22,036 nucleotides of DNA from a bacterium (GCA_036524115.1 DATDCY010000211.1:1-22036); one strand, 5' to 3'. Shown: positions 6,938-14,464, counted from the first letter of the stretch. Notes: generated from the sequence alone by a model not told the origin. A program made the numbers and translations.

Positions 6938-7453
6938 ATGCGAACGACGTGGATCAAAGGGATCATGGCTCTGGCGGCGGTCATGGGAGCGGTGGCGTTC
7001 GTCGCGGAGGCGCAGGCGCAGGTCAACGCCATATCCGGCAAGTCGAAGTTGACGATCACGAAGCGGGAGGTCGTCCCGGCCGGCGATGTCGAGGGGCACA
7101 TTCTCATGCTCGGGGAGTCGAACGGCACGAACGCCAACACGGGGAAGTGGGTCATCATGGACGGGGCGAAGGCCCGGGGCGTCGCCATCTACGACCTCAC
7201 CAAGGGCAACGGCTCGCAGAACGGCTACTTCATCCTCTCCAAGGACGGCAACGAAAACGTGGTCAAGATAACCGGCGCCATCAAGACCGTGCTTTCGCCG
7301 GAAGGCAAGCCCCTGACGACCTTGTCCGGGGACTGGAGGTTCGTGAAGTGCACCGGCCTCTACGAGGGATGCACTGGCCAGGGGACGTACCAGGGTGCCT
7401 TCACCGCGGAGAACGAGTACCTCGTCGAGTTCAAGGGGATCCTCGTCCAGTAG
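6938..7453 (+). CDS. Small secreted protein of unknown function
   Basis: A 171-residue product with a clean Sec signal peptide: MRTTWIKG, a hydrophobic core, then AEAQAQ with cleavage expected near residue 28. The mature part of about 143 residues is rich in Gly, Thr and beta-prone segments. Its C-terminal half reads GDWRFVKCTGLYEGCTGQG, then a GTYQG turn. The paired Cys138 and Cys145 could form a disulfide in the periplasm. The pattern of alternating short strands ending in a Gly-rich turn resembles small barrel proteins (DUF3224/allene-oxide-cyclase-like), but I cannot assign a family. The start was chosen at ATG 6938 because a run of eight G (6923-6930) sits 7 nt upstream. An in-frame ATG at 6932 is only 1 nt from that run. 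The gene follows the cyclase and converges on the Crp-family gene, overlapping its 3' end by 23 bp. Confidence 0.8.
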   Translation: MRTTWIKGIMALAAVMGAVAFVAEAQAQVNAISGKSKLTITKREVVPAGDVEGHILMLGESNGTNANTGKWVIMDGAKARGVAIYDLTKGNGSQNGYFILSKDGNENVVKITGAIKTVLSPEGKPLTTLSGDWRFVKCTGLYEGCTGQGTYQGAFTAENEYLVEFKGILVQ

Positions 7454-8165
7454 AGCCGCCGGCGCGGGGCGGGCGCTGTGGCCCGTCCTGGCAGATGCGC
7501 ACGGAGATCAGGAGCGCGTTCTCCTCCTCTCGGAGCAGCCCGTCCCGCGCCAGGGCCTTGAGGACCTTGGTCACGGACTCGCGTGACGCCCCGATCCTCG
7601 TGGACAGGTCCCGGTGCGATCGTTTCGCGATTCGGAGGAAGCCCTCGGGTGTCCGTGTCCCCGCGACCGCCGCCTCCTGCAGGAAGAGCCGGCAGAGCCG
7701 CTCGCGCACGTCGAGAAACGCCAGACGCCCCTCGCGCTCCGTGGACCGGCGCACGATCCGGGCCAGGGCCTTGAGCAGGTCGAGGGCGATCCGCGGCTCG
7801 TCGCGGATGGCATCGAGCAGCCGCTCGCGCCGCAGCACGGCGAGGACCGTGTCGCGGTCGGCGATCACGGTCGCCGAGCGCGACTCGGCGTCGATCAGGC
7901 TGACCTCGCCGAAGAAACTCCCTGCGGGCATCTCGTTGAGGACGAACTCCTCCCCCTCGCCGCTTTCCAGGACGACCCGGACGCCTCCCTGGAGGATGAT
8001 GTAGAGCTCGGTGCCCTCCTCACCCTGCGTGACGAGGACATCCCCCTTCCGTGCGCGCCGAATCGCGAAGTCGCGGAGGATGATCTCGGCGTGCTTCCTG
8101 GGCAGGTGCCTGAAGAGAGGCACCTGGCGGAAGTAGTCTTCCAGGAGATCGCGTTCCTTGCCCAT
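7431..8165 (-). CDS. Crp/Fnr-family transcriptional regulator with cyclic-nucleotide-binding domain
   Basis: This is a 244-residue DNA-binding regulator. Residues ~14-125 form a cNMP-binding beta-barrel: GDVLVTQGEEGTELYIILQG, then the phosphate-binding cassette FGEVSLIDAESRSATV (85-100). In that cassette Gly86-Glu87 and Arg96-Ser97 match the ribose- and phosphate-contacting positions of E. coli Crp. A dimerisation helix follows, then a winged helix-turn-helix at about 178-215 whose recognition helix begins near GASRESVTKVLKAL. No Fnr-type N-terminal cysteine cluster is present, so cyclic nucleotide is the likelier signal. The start at 8165 has GGTGAG about 10 nt upstream; an upstream in-frame ATG at 8207 lacks spacing for a ribosome site. 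The last ~17 residues are a Pro/Gly-rich tail encoded over the 3' end of the convergent secreted-protein gene. The class III cyclase 0.7 kb away is a plausible source of its ligand. Confidence 0.92.
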   Translation of the reverse strand: MGKERDLLEDYFRQVPLFRHLPRKHAEIILRDFAIRRARKGDVLVTQGEEGTELYIILQGGVRVVLESGEGEEFVLNEMPAGSFFGEVSLIDAESRSATVIADRDTVLAVLRRERLLDAIRDEPRIALDLLKALARIVRRSTEREGRLAFLDVRERLCRLFLQEAAVAGTRTPEGFLRIAKRSHRDLSTRIGASRESVTKVLKALARDGLLREEENALLISVRICQDGPQRPPRAGGSTGRGSP

Positions 8166-8369
8166 GGCAGCACCGCTCACCCGATGATACGCCCAGCCGC
8201 TGCACATCCTCCATGACGTCGCCCGGGCCCGGCTCCCAGGATACTACCCCACGTCCCCATGTTCGAGGGTGCCGATCTGCAATCCGTGCTCCGACTGCGG
8301 TCCGCCCTTGGACACTGAGGCTTTAGCGAATCAGCATTCCGCCGCCCCGGCATCGCCGCGCCTTCGGGG

Positions 8370-8375
8370 TATACT
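8370..8375 (+). promoter_or_regulatory. Possible -10 element for the CHASE-domain gene
   Basis: TATACT at 8370-8375 is a good -10 hexamer in the 267-bp divergent gap (8166-8432), about 50 bp before the GTG start of the CHASE protein. At the right distance upstream there is only CCGGCA, a poor -35. On the opposite strand ATACTA at 8241-8246 reads TAGTAT and might serve the Crp-family gene. Nothing else distinct is seen in this gap. Confidence 0.3.
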
Positions 8376-8432
8376 AGTCTCGTCGGTCACCATCCGGACG
8401 GCCGTTGGCCGCAGCCAGGGAGGCGTCCACGC

Positions 8433-9782
8433 GTGAGCGAACCCGACACGAATCGCCGTCGAATCGAATGGGGAGGGGCCGCGCCAGCGGTTTCTTCGGC
8501 CCGCTGGCCGCGGGTCGGGCAGAGGATCCTGCACCATTCGCCCTGGCTCGTCCTCGCATCCTCGCTGCTCGTCACCTGGCTCGTCTGGCATTCGGCGGCG
8601 CACGCGCTCGCGGTGGCCCGGGACAATTACTTCGATTTCCGCGTCCGCGAGGCGACCACCCGCATCGTGCAGCGCATGCAGGCCTACCAGCAGGTGCTGC
8701 AGGGGGTGCAGGCGCTCTACCTGGCCTCCGACACCGTCGAGCGGGACGAGTTCAAGACCTACGTCGCGGCCCAGCGCCTCGCCGAGCACTACCCCGGCAT
8801 CCAGGGCGTCGGCTACTCGCTCATCGTGCCCGCTGCACGCAGGGGCGAGCACGAGGCCGCGGTCCGGGCGGAAGGCTTCCGCGCGTACGCGATCCGCCCC
8901 GAGGGGCAGCGGGATCCGTACACATCCATCGTCTACCTCGAGCCGTTCGCGGACCGCAACCTGCGCGCCTTCGGCTATGACATGTACTCCGAGCCCGTCC
9001 GCCGCGCCGCGATGGAGCGCGCGCGCGACACCGGCGCCATGGCGATGTCGGGCAAGGTGCGGCTCGTGCAGGAGGCGGGCGGCCGCGAGCAGGCGGGCTT
9101 CCTGCTGTACCTGCCGGTCTACCGCAACAACCTGCCGCACGACACGCCCGCGCAGCGCCGCGCACATATCCTCGGGTGGGCCTATTCCCCGTTTCGCATG
9201 GACGACCTGATGCAGGGGATCCACGGCGAGCGCGCGAGCGACCTCGACATCGAGATCTACGACGGGTCCGATGCGTCGACCGAGACGCTGATGTACGACT
9301 CGGACGGGAGCCGTCAGGCCGTGTCGCCCTCGCCCGCGGGGGTGACCTCGGTGGGCGAGATCGAGATCGCCGGCCGCCGCTGGACGGTCGCCGTCCGCGC
9401 GCTCGCGGGGCTCGAGCGCCGCATCGACGCCGGGCGGCCGGCGCTCATCGGGTTCGTCGGCGTGATCATCAGCCTGCTGCTGTCCTGGCTGACGTGGTCG
9501 CTGGTGCGCGGGCGCGAGCGGGCCGTCTCCGCAGTGCTCGAGCGCGAGCGCCTGATCGCCGAGCTGCAGGCGGCGATGGCACAGGTCAAGACGCTGCAGG
9601 GGATCCTGCCGATCTGCTCGGTCTGCAAGAAGATCCGCGACGACAAGGACGCGTGGAAGCAGATGGAGACCTTCATCAGCGAGCACTCGGACGCGGTCTT
9701 CAGCCACGGCTACTGTCCCGACTGCGCCGCGAAGACCATGGCCGAGGTCCGCGCGTTCTCGAAAGCTCGGGGGACCGGATAG
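8433..9782 (+). CDS. CHASE-domain membrane sensor with C-terminal four-cysteine motif, no kinase domain
   Basis: A 449-residue inner-membrane protein. TM1 lies at ~37-56 and TM2 at ~335-358, and between them is a periplasmic CHASE sensor domain (about 85-260). The CHASE signature is clear: YPGIQGVGYSLIVP, then RDPYTSIVYLEPF, then NLRAFGYDMYSEPVRR, then AMSGKVRLVQE. CHASE domains bind small molecules and normally feed a histidine kinase or a diguanylate cyclase. Here the cytoplasmic part is only a short helix (360-390) and a compact module, ILPICSVCKKIRDD to SHGYCPDC. Its Cys395, Cys398, Cys428 and Cys431 could bind zinc. That module is known at the end of many response regulators and PAS proteins, but its role is not known to me. 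The GTG start at 8433 has AGGGAGG at 8417-8423, well spaced. The gene is convergent with the hybrid kinase, 28 bp away, so the two may act together. Confidence 0.9.
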   Translation: MSEPDTNRRRIEWGGAAPAVSSARWPRVGQRILHHSPWLVLASSLLVTWLVWHSAAHALAVARDNYFDFRVREATTRIVQRMQAYQQVLQGVQALYLASDTVERDEFKTYVAAQRLAEHYPGIQGVGYSLIVPAARRGEHEAAVRAEGFRAYAIRPEGQRDPYTSIVYLEPFADRNLRAFGYDMYSEPVRRAAMERARDTGAMAMSGKVRLVQEAGGREQAGFLLYLPVYRNNLPHDTPAQRRAHILGWAYSPFRMDDLMQGIHGERASDLDIEIYDGSDASTETLMYDSDGSRQAVSPSPAGVTSVGEIEIAGRRWTVAVRALAGLERRIDAGRPALIGFVGVIISLLLSWLTWSLVRGRERAVSAVLERERLIAELQAAMAQVKTLQGILPICSVCKKIRDDKDAWKQMETFISEHSDAVFSHGYCPDCAAKTMAEVRAFSKARGTG

Positions 9783-9787
9783 GGGAC

Positions 9788-9810
9788 CGCCGCGGCCTCA
9801 CCCCGCGGCG
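9788..9810. terminator. Hairpin between convergent genes, candidate bidirectional terminator
   Basis: CGCCGCGG (9788-9795) and CCGCGGCG (9803-9810) form a perfect 8-bp stem with a 7-base loop. It fills the 28-bp gap between the CHASE-gene stop and the stop of the minus-strand kinase. There is no T-tract on either strand, so termination efficiency is uncertain. Confidence 0.45.
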
Positions 9811-12138
9811 TCAGCCGGCCGCGGGCGTCCCGATCGTGTCGCGGACGGCCTGCAGGAGCGCCCCGACGGTGAAGGGCTTCTGCAGCAGCGGCGTGCCCTT
9901 GTCCAGAAGCCGGTCCAGCGCGCCCGCGCCCGAGGGGTACCCGGAGATGTAGAGGACCCTGATCCCCGGGCGCAGCTCCGCGAGCCTGCGGCACAGTTCC
10001 GGCCCGCTCATTCCCGGCATGACGACGTCCGAGATGACGAGGTCGATCGTGGCTCCCGGCGCCGCCGCGAGCGCCTCGGCGGGGCTGGCGACGGCCGTCA
10101 CGCCGTAGCCGTACTCGGCCAGCGCCGCGGCCATGAAGGTGCGGACGCCCTCGTCGTCCTCGACGAGCAGCACGGCCCCGTTCCCGCGCGGCGGCCCCGC
10201 GGCGGCCGGCGTCTCGCTCCCCGCGGGCACCGCGGCTTCGGCGACCGGCAGGTAGACGCGGAAGGTCGTGCCGTGGCCCGGCTCGCTGTAGACGGCGATG
10301 TCGCCGCCGTGCTGCTTGACGATGCCGTGGACGGTCGAGAGCCCCAGCCCCGTCCCTCTTCCAGCGGCCTTGGTGGTGAAGAACGGCTCGAAGACGCGTT
10401 GCCGGGTGCGCTCGTCCATGCCGCATCCCGTGTCGCTCACGGTGAGGACGATGCACCGCTCCCCGTCGAGCCCGCGCGCGAGCCAGGGGGAGGATCCGTC
10501 GATCCGCGCGACGCCCGTCTCGACCGTGAGGCGGCCGCCCGCCGGCATCGCGTCCCGGGCGTTCACCGCCAGGTTGAGGAGCACCTGCTGGATCTGCGTC
10601 GGGTCGGCCTCGATCGGGGGCAGCTCGGCGGTGAGGTTCAGGCGCACGTCGATGTCCTCGCCGATGATCCGCTTGACCATCCTGCCGACGGCGAGGATCT
10701 CGTCGTTGAGGTTCAGGACCTTCTTCTGGAGGACCTGCCTGCGGCTGAAGGCGAGGATCTGGCGCGTGAGATCGGCCGCGCGCTTGGCGGACTCGACCAC
10801 GGACTCGAGGCTCCTGCGGGCGGGGTGGCCGGGCTCGAGCCGCAGCAGCGTGAGGTCCGCGAAGCCGAGGATCGGCGAGAGCAGGTTGTTGAAGTCGTGC
10901 GCGATCCCGCCCGCAAGGATGCCGATGCCCTCGAGCTTCTGCGCCTGGACGAGCTGTTCCTCCAGCTTGCGCCGCTCGGTGATCTCCACGAACGTGACCA
11001 CCGCGCCGCTGATCTGCCCGTCGTGGAGCACCGGGTGGCTCCAGCACTCGACGTGCACCGGCGAACCGTCGCTTCGCCAGAGGACCTCGTCGGCCGCGTG
11101 GTAGGCCGCGCCCGTCCTGACGACGTCGCGGAGCCGGCATTCCTCCGACGGGTGGGGCGAGCCGTCCTCCCGGGAGTGGTGGATGAGATCGTGGATCTTC
11201 CGGCCCGTCAGGTCCTCCGGCTTCCCGTGGCCGAGGATGCGGCAGCAGGCCGGGTTGCAGAAGGTGCAGGTGCCCTCCGGGTCGATGCCGTAGATTGCCT
11301 CCGCCGTGGAGTCCAGGAGCAGGCGGATCCGCTCCTCGCGTTCGGCGAGCTCCGTCTGGATCAGGATCCGCTCCTGGAGGGCGGCCTCCAGGTCCGCCGT
11401 GCGCTGGTGCACCGCGAACTCCAGGCCCGCCTTGGTGATCAGCGTCGAGGAGAGGCGGGCCGCCATCTCGTTGAAGGCCCGGCCGATCTCGCCGATCTCC
11501 GCGTGCCGGTCCGGGACGATCCGGCGCGAGAGGTCGCCGTCCCCGATCGCCTTGATGCCGGCGAGCAGCGGCAGGAACGATTGGCGGTGCAGCACCCGGA
11601 CGAAGACGCTGCCGAGCACCAGCGCGAGCGCCACGGCGGCGGCGAGCAGGGCCGCCGTCCGCCAGATGTGCCGGGCCAGGACCTTCCCCATCGGTTCCAG
11701 GCTGATCCCGAGCGCGAGCTGGGCGATCGCCCCGCTTGTCACCGGCGTGCTCACCGGGCCGAACGCCGGCTCGGCGCCCGCGCCGGCGGCGGGCGGCGGC
11801 GCCACGGGGAAGGTGTATTCCTTCACCGCTCCGCGCACGTCCGACTGCCAGTGGGCGGCCTGGATCTCGCCCTCCCGCGACTTGACCATGAGGTACGTGA
11901 CTTCCCGGTCGAGGGTCGCGCCCCGCAGGATCGCGTTCATGGTCTCCGTGTCCTGGCGGGCGGCGGCCTCCGCCACGGCGCGGGCCAGGTACTCGCCCAT
12001 GAACTGCATGCGCCGGTCCAGTTCGCCGCGCAGGATGGCCCGCTGCTCGAGGACCGAGAGGGCGCCGAGGACGGAGCCGAGCGCGAGCACCACCAGCAGG
12101 ACGATGAGGTTGAGCCTGAAGGCGATGCTCGTGCGCAT
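9811..12138 (-). CDS. Hybrid sensor histidine kinase (HAMP-PAS-HisKA-HATPase-REC)
   Basis: A 775-residue inner-membrane kinase. TM1 is at ~8-29 and a periplasmic sensor loop at ~30-158 includes a Pro/Ala/Gly-rich insert near 111-130. TM2 is at ~160-180, HAMP at ~182-235, and a PAS domain at ~268-390 of the type GTCTFCNPACCRILG to DEVLWRSDG. HisKA follows with phospho-acceptor His414 in GGIAHDFNNLL. The HATPase has N box NARDAMP (Asn527), G1 DTGCGMD and G2 GRGTGLGL. The C-terminal receiver domain has acidic residues Glu660-Asp662, phospho-acceptor Asp704 in VISDVVMPGMSG and Lys754 in LQKPF. No output domain follows, so phosphoryl groups must pass to a separate phosphotransfer protein or regulator, and none is encoded in the window. 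It lies 36 bp downstream of the transglutaminase-like gene on the same strand and is probably co-transcribed. The ATG at 12138 lacks a clear ribosome-binding site. Confidence 0.95.
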   Translation of the reverse strand: MRTSIAFRLNLIVLLVVLALGSVLGALSVLEQRAILRGELDRRMQFMGEYLARAVAEAAARQDTETMNAILRGATLDREVTYLMVKSREGEIQAAHWQSDVRGAVKEYTFPVAPPPAAGAGAEPAFGPVSTPVTSGAIAQLALGISLEPMGKVLARHIWRTAALLAAAVALALVLGSVFVRVLHRQSFLPLLAGIKAIGDGDLSRRIVPDRHAEIGEIGRAFNEMAARLSSTLITKAGLEFAVHQRTADLEAALQERILIQTELAEREERIRLLLDSTAEAIYGIDPEGTCTFCNPACCRILGHGKPEDLTGRKIHDLIHHSREDGSPHPSEECRLRDVVRTGAAYHAADEVLWRSDGSPVHVECWSHPVLHDGQISGAVVTFVEITERRKLEEQLVQAQKLEGIGILAGGIAHDFNNLLSPILGFADLTLLRLEPGHPARRSLESVVESAKRAADLTRQILAFSRRQVLQKKVLNLNDEILAVGRMVKRIIGEDIDVRLNLTAELPPIEADPTQIQQVLLNLAVNARDAMPAGGRLTVETGVARIDGSSPWLARGLDGERCIVLTVSDTGCGMDERTRQRVFEPFFTTKAAGRGTGLGLSTVHGIVKQHGGDIAVYSEPGHGTTFRVYLPVAEAAVPAGSETPAAAGPPRGNGAVLLVEDDEGVRTFMAAALAEYGYGVTAVASPAEALAAAPGATIDLVISDVVMPGMSGPELCRRLAELRPGIRVLYISGYPSGAGALDRLLDKGTPLLQKPFTVGALLQAVRDTIGTPAAG

Positions 12139-12174
12139 GCTCGATGGGCGATCCGGCCGGAGAAGGGCCTGCGG

Positions 12175-13188
12175 TCAGTCCTCGTGGAACGCGACGGTGA
12201 AGCTGAACGTCTTCGGGCGGCAGTAATCGAGCGGCCTTCCGTCGATCTCCGCGTACGGGTACATGAAGTAGTTGACCTTCTCGAGGTTGCCCTCCGCGAA
12301 GGCGACCCCCCGCCCCCCCTTGTGCAGCACGATGCGGTACTGGTCGACCGCGCCGAAATAGTAGTCGCGGTAGGGACGGGCTGCGGCCAGGTCGAGGTTG
12401 CGCGCGAGCATGATCTTGCGCACGTCCGCGGGGTCGACGGGCACCCAGCCCGTGCCGGGGAGGTAGAACTCCGCCCAGCAGTGGTGCCCGTCCGTGACGT
12501 CGGTCTCGCCCGGCTGGCCGAGCCGCAGGCCGAAGACCTCCCGCGCCGGCACGCCCGTGGCGCGCGCCAGCGCGACGAAGACGGAGCTGATGTCCGCGCA
12601 CTTCCCGCTCCGGGACGCGAGGGTCGCCTGGACCCTCCCGGTTCCGCAGCCGGGGACGTCGGGGTCCCGCCGCGTGTTCTCCACCGTCCAGTCGTAGACC
12701 GCCCGCGCCCGCGCGAGGATCCCGGACTTGCCCTCCACGATCTTCGCGGCCAGCGCGACGATCTTCGCGTCGTCCGACGGGATCCAGAACTCGGCCCGGA
12801 CGTACTTCGCCACGTCGGGAGGGATCGCCCCTCCGCGCTCGGCGAGGCGCGGCGCCTTCCGCTCCCGGGCCTTGGCGTGGAACGAGACCGTGAGGGTCGG
12901 CTTCCCGGCCGGGCGCCTCCACTCGGTGTACAGGTAGAGGGCGCCACTCCGGGCCTCCCGCGAGAGGCTGAAGTTCGAGTACGTGCCGGAGAAGGTCAGC
13001 CCCGTGATCTCCTGGTCCAGGTCGGACGTGGGGTACGGGAACCAGAGCTTCGCCGAGGAGGCGTCCGCCGGGGTGGCCAGCGAGATGTTGAACCGGATGG
13101 TGCCGCTGCGTTCGGCCGCCGCGGCGGAAAGGGCGGCCAGATGGACCGCGGCCAGGGCCAGGCCAGGCAGCCAGCACATCTTCCTCAT
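12175..13188 (-). CDS. Exported transglutaminase-like cysteine protein
   Basis: A 337-residue protein with a signal peptide (MRKMCWLPG, a hydrophobic core, then SAAAAE; cleavage near 25). The N-terminal half is beta-rich and unassigned. The C-terminal half is a transglutaminase-like papain fold: RAVYDWTVENTR (helix before the active site), then catalytic Cys197 in SGKCADISSVFVALARATGVPARE, His236 in HHCWAEFYLPGTGW, and Asp252 in PVDPAD. Bacterial members act mainly as proteases, peptidases or amidases in the envelope, so cross-linking activity should not be assumed. Two in-frame ATGs occur, at 13194 and 13188. The second is chosen because a G-run ending at 13195 is 6 nt upstream of it and only touches the first. 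The gene precedes the hybrid kinase by 36 bp, suggesting an operon in which an envelope enzyme and a sensor are made together. Confidence 0.88.
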   Translation of the reverse strand: MRKMCWLPGLALAAVHLAALSAAAAERSGTIRFNISLATPADASSAKLWFPYPTSDLDQEITGLTFSGTYSNFSLSREARSGALYLYTEWRRPAGKPTLTVSFHAKARERKAPRLAERGGAIPPDVAKYVRAEFWIPSDDAKIVALAAKIVEGKSGILARARAVYDWTVENTRRDPDVPGCGTGRVQATLASRSGKCADISSVFVALARATGVPAREVFGLRLGQPGETDVTDGHHCWAEFYLPGTGWVPVDPADVRKIMLARNLDLAAARPYRDYYFGAVDQYRIVLHKGGRGVAFAEGNLEKVNYFMYPYAEIDGRPLDYCRPKTFSFTVAFHED

Positions 13189-13293
13189 CGCCATCCCCCG
13201 CGGCCGCCCCGCGCCAGCGCGGACCGGAGGCATTCCACACCCGTCGCTGTGCGATGTCAATCGGCGGGGGACGACGCCACGCCAGGGCCGCTC

Positions 13294-13325
13294 TTGACAG
13301 CGTCGGGCCCCTGCGTGCTCATAAT
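13294..13325 (+). promoter_or_regulatory. Promoter candidate for the GT2-GtrA operon
   Basis: A perfect -35 TTGACA (13294-13299) and CATAAT (13320-13325), five of six matches to the -10 consensus, are spaced 20 bp apart, longer than the usual 16-19. Transcription would start near 13332, nearly at the first ATG (13334). This leaves either a leaderless message or initiation at the in-frame ATG 13349. It lies in the 145-bp divergent gap shared with the transglutaminase-like gene. Confidence 0.5.
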
Positions 13326-13333
13326 GTCGGCGG

Positions 13334-14464
13334 ATGCAACCGCTGCACATGGATACGGCGGACGAGCGGCACGGGAGACCGCAGGCGACGGGCGGCGGGG
13401 CGTCGCGGCCCGCTCCGGAGCGCCCGCTCGCGGACGTCGTCGTCCTCATCCCCGCGTACAACCCGGACGAGATGCTGCTTGCCGTCGTCGCCGCGCTGAT
13501 CGACCGGGGCTTCGCGCGGATCGTCGTCGTCGACGACGGCAGCGGCCCGGCGAGCGCCCCGGTGTTCGCGCGGCTGCGCACGCTGCCGCAGGTGGCGCTG
13601 CTGGCGCATGCGGTGAACCTCGGCAAGGGGCGGGCGCTCAAGACGGGGCTCAACCACATCCTCCAGGCGTGGCCGGACGCGGCCGGCGTCGTCACCGTCG
13701 ACGCCGACGGCCAGCACCTGGCGGCGGACGTGGCGGCGGTCGTCGCCTCCTTCCTCGGGCGGCCGGACGCCCTGGTGCTCGGGTCGCGCTCGTTCGGCCG
13801 CTCGGTGCCGCTGCGGAGTCTCCTCGGCAACGTCATCACCCGCGGCGTCTTCCGGCTCGTCGTGGGCACGCGCATCGCCGACACCCAGTCGGGGCTGCGC
13901 TGCTTCCCGCTCGCGCTCGTGCCGCGGTTCCTCGCGCTCGAGGGAGAGCGCTACGAGTACGAGATGAACGTGCTGGTCGAGGCGCATCGCATCGCCGGCA
14001 TCCGCGAGGTCGGCATCTCGACGGTGTACCTCCAGGACAACCGCTCCTCGCACTTCAACCCGCTCGCGGACTCGATGCGGATCTACTTCCTGCTGCTGCG
14101 CTTCTCGTTCTCCTCGGCGCTGGCGAGCCTCGTCGATTTCGCGGTCTTCGCGCTCGCGACCGCGCTGGGCGCCGGCCTGCTCCGGAGCATGGTCGTGGCG
14201 CGCGCGGTCGCCGGCAGCCTCAACTTCGTGGTCAACCGGAACCTGGTCTTCCGCAGCAGCGGCCGCGTGCCGCCGGCCCTGCTCAGGTACGCGGCCCTGC
14301 TCGCCCTGCTCGGCGGCGTCGCGTACCTGGCGATCAGGGCGCTGGCCGAGGCCGGCGTCGACGTCGTCCTCGCCAAGTTCCTCGTCGAGACGCTCCTCTT
14401 CCTCGTGAGCTTCACCGTCCAGCGCAGCGTGGTGTTCACCGCGCGCCGGGGCGAGCGGGCATGA
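13334..14464 (+). CDS. GT2 glycosyltransferase fused to a GtrA-like membrane domain
   Basis: A 376-residue fusion. The N-terminal GT2 domain (about 34-250) resembles dolichyl/polyprenyl-phosphate sugar synthases: DVVVLIPAYNP, then IVVVDDGS (63-70), then NLGKGRALKTGLN, then the metal/nucleotide-binding DADG (123-126), then DTQSGLRCFP. The C-terminal domain (about 258-372) is GtrA-like, with four predicted helices and the typical NFVVNRNLVFRSS and FTVQRSVVF segments. GT2 domains of this type move a sugar from a nucleotide to polyprenyl phosphate on the cytoplasmic face, and GtrA proteins are thought to help flip the product, so the fusion may couple both steps. It is the first gene of a five-gene operon, and its TGA overlaps the next ATG (ATGA at 14461). 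No ribosome-binding site is seen before ATG 13334; Met6 at 13349 is an alternative start. Confidence 0.93.
   Translation: MQPLHMDTADERHGRPQATGGGASRPAPERPLADVVVLIPAYNPDEMLLAVVAALIDRGFARIVVVDDGSGPASAPVFARLRTLPQVALLAHAVNLGKGRALKTGLNHILQAWPDAAGVVTVDADGQHLAADVAAVVASFLGRPDALVLGSRSFGRSVPLRSLLGNVITRGVFRLVVGTRIADTQSGLRCFPLALVPRFLALEGERYEYEMNVLVEAHRIAGIREVGISTVYLQDNRSSHFNPLADSMRIYFLLLRFSFSSALASLVDFAVFALATALGAGLLRSMVVARAVAGSLNFVVNRNLVFRSSGRVPPALLRYAALLALLGGVAYLAIRALAEAGVDVVLAKFLVETLLFLVSFTVQRSVVFTARRGERA

Noticed and set aside
8875-8897. Sequence resembling the purA-upstream palindrome (CGCGCGTACGCGATCC)
   Set aside because: It is coding sequence for a conserved-looking segment of the CHASE protein and only part of the palindrome is present, so the match is probably chance.
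11241-11310. Cysteine cluster in the kinase PAS domain as a metal or haem sensor
   Set aside because: The CTFCNPACCRILG stretch belongs to a very common PAS subtype in which similar cysteines occur without known metal binding, so it is not a distinctive signal.
9710-13240. 1176-residue minus-strand open frame overlapping the kinase and transglutaminase-like genes
   Set aside because: It is a frame-shifted shadow of the two real minus-strand genes, with no recognisable motif.
13189-13884. Upstream extension of the transglutaminase-like frame to 13884
   Set aside because: The added ~230 residues are Arg/Ser/Ala-rich, lie opposite the glycosyltransferase gene, and precede a clear signal peptide with a G-run ribosome site at 13188.
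10273-14460. Very long plus-strand open frame running into the methyltransferase (1667 residues in total)
   Set aside because: Most of it lies opposite the hybrid kinase and transglutaminase-like genes and is low-complexity. Only the C-terminal part after ATG 14461 is a real protein, and its start is fixed by the ATGA overlap.
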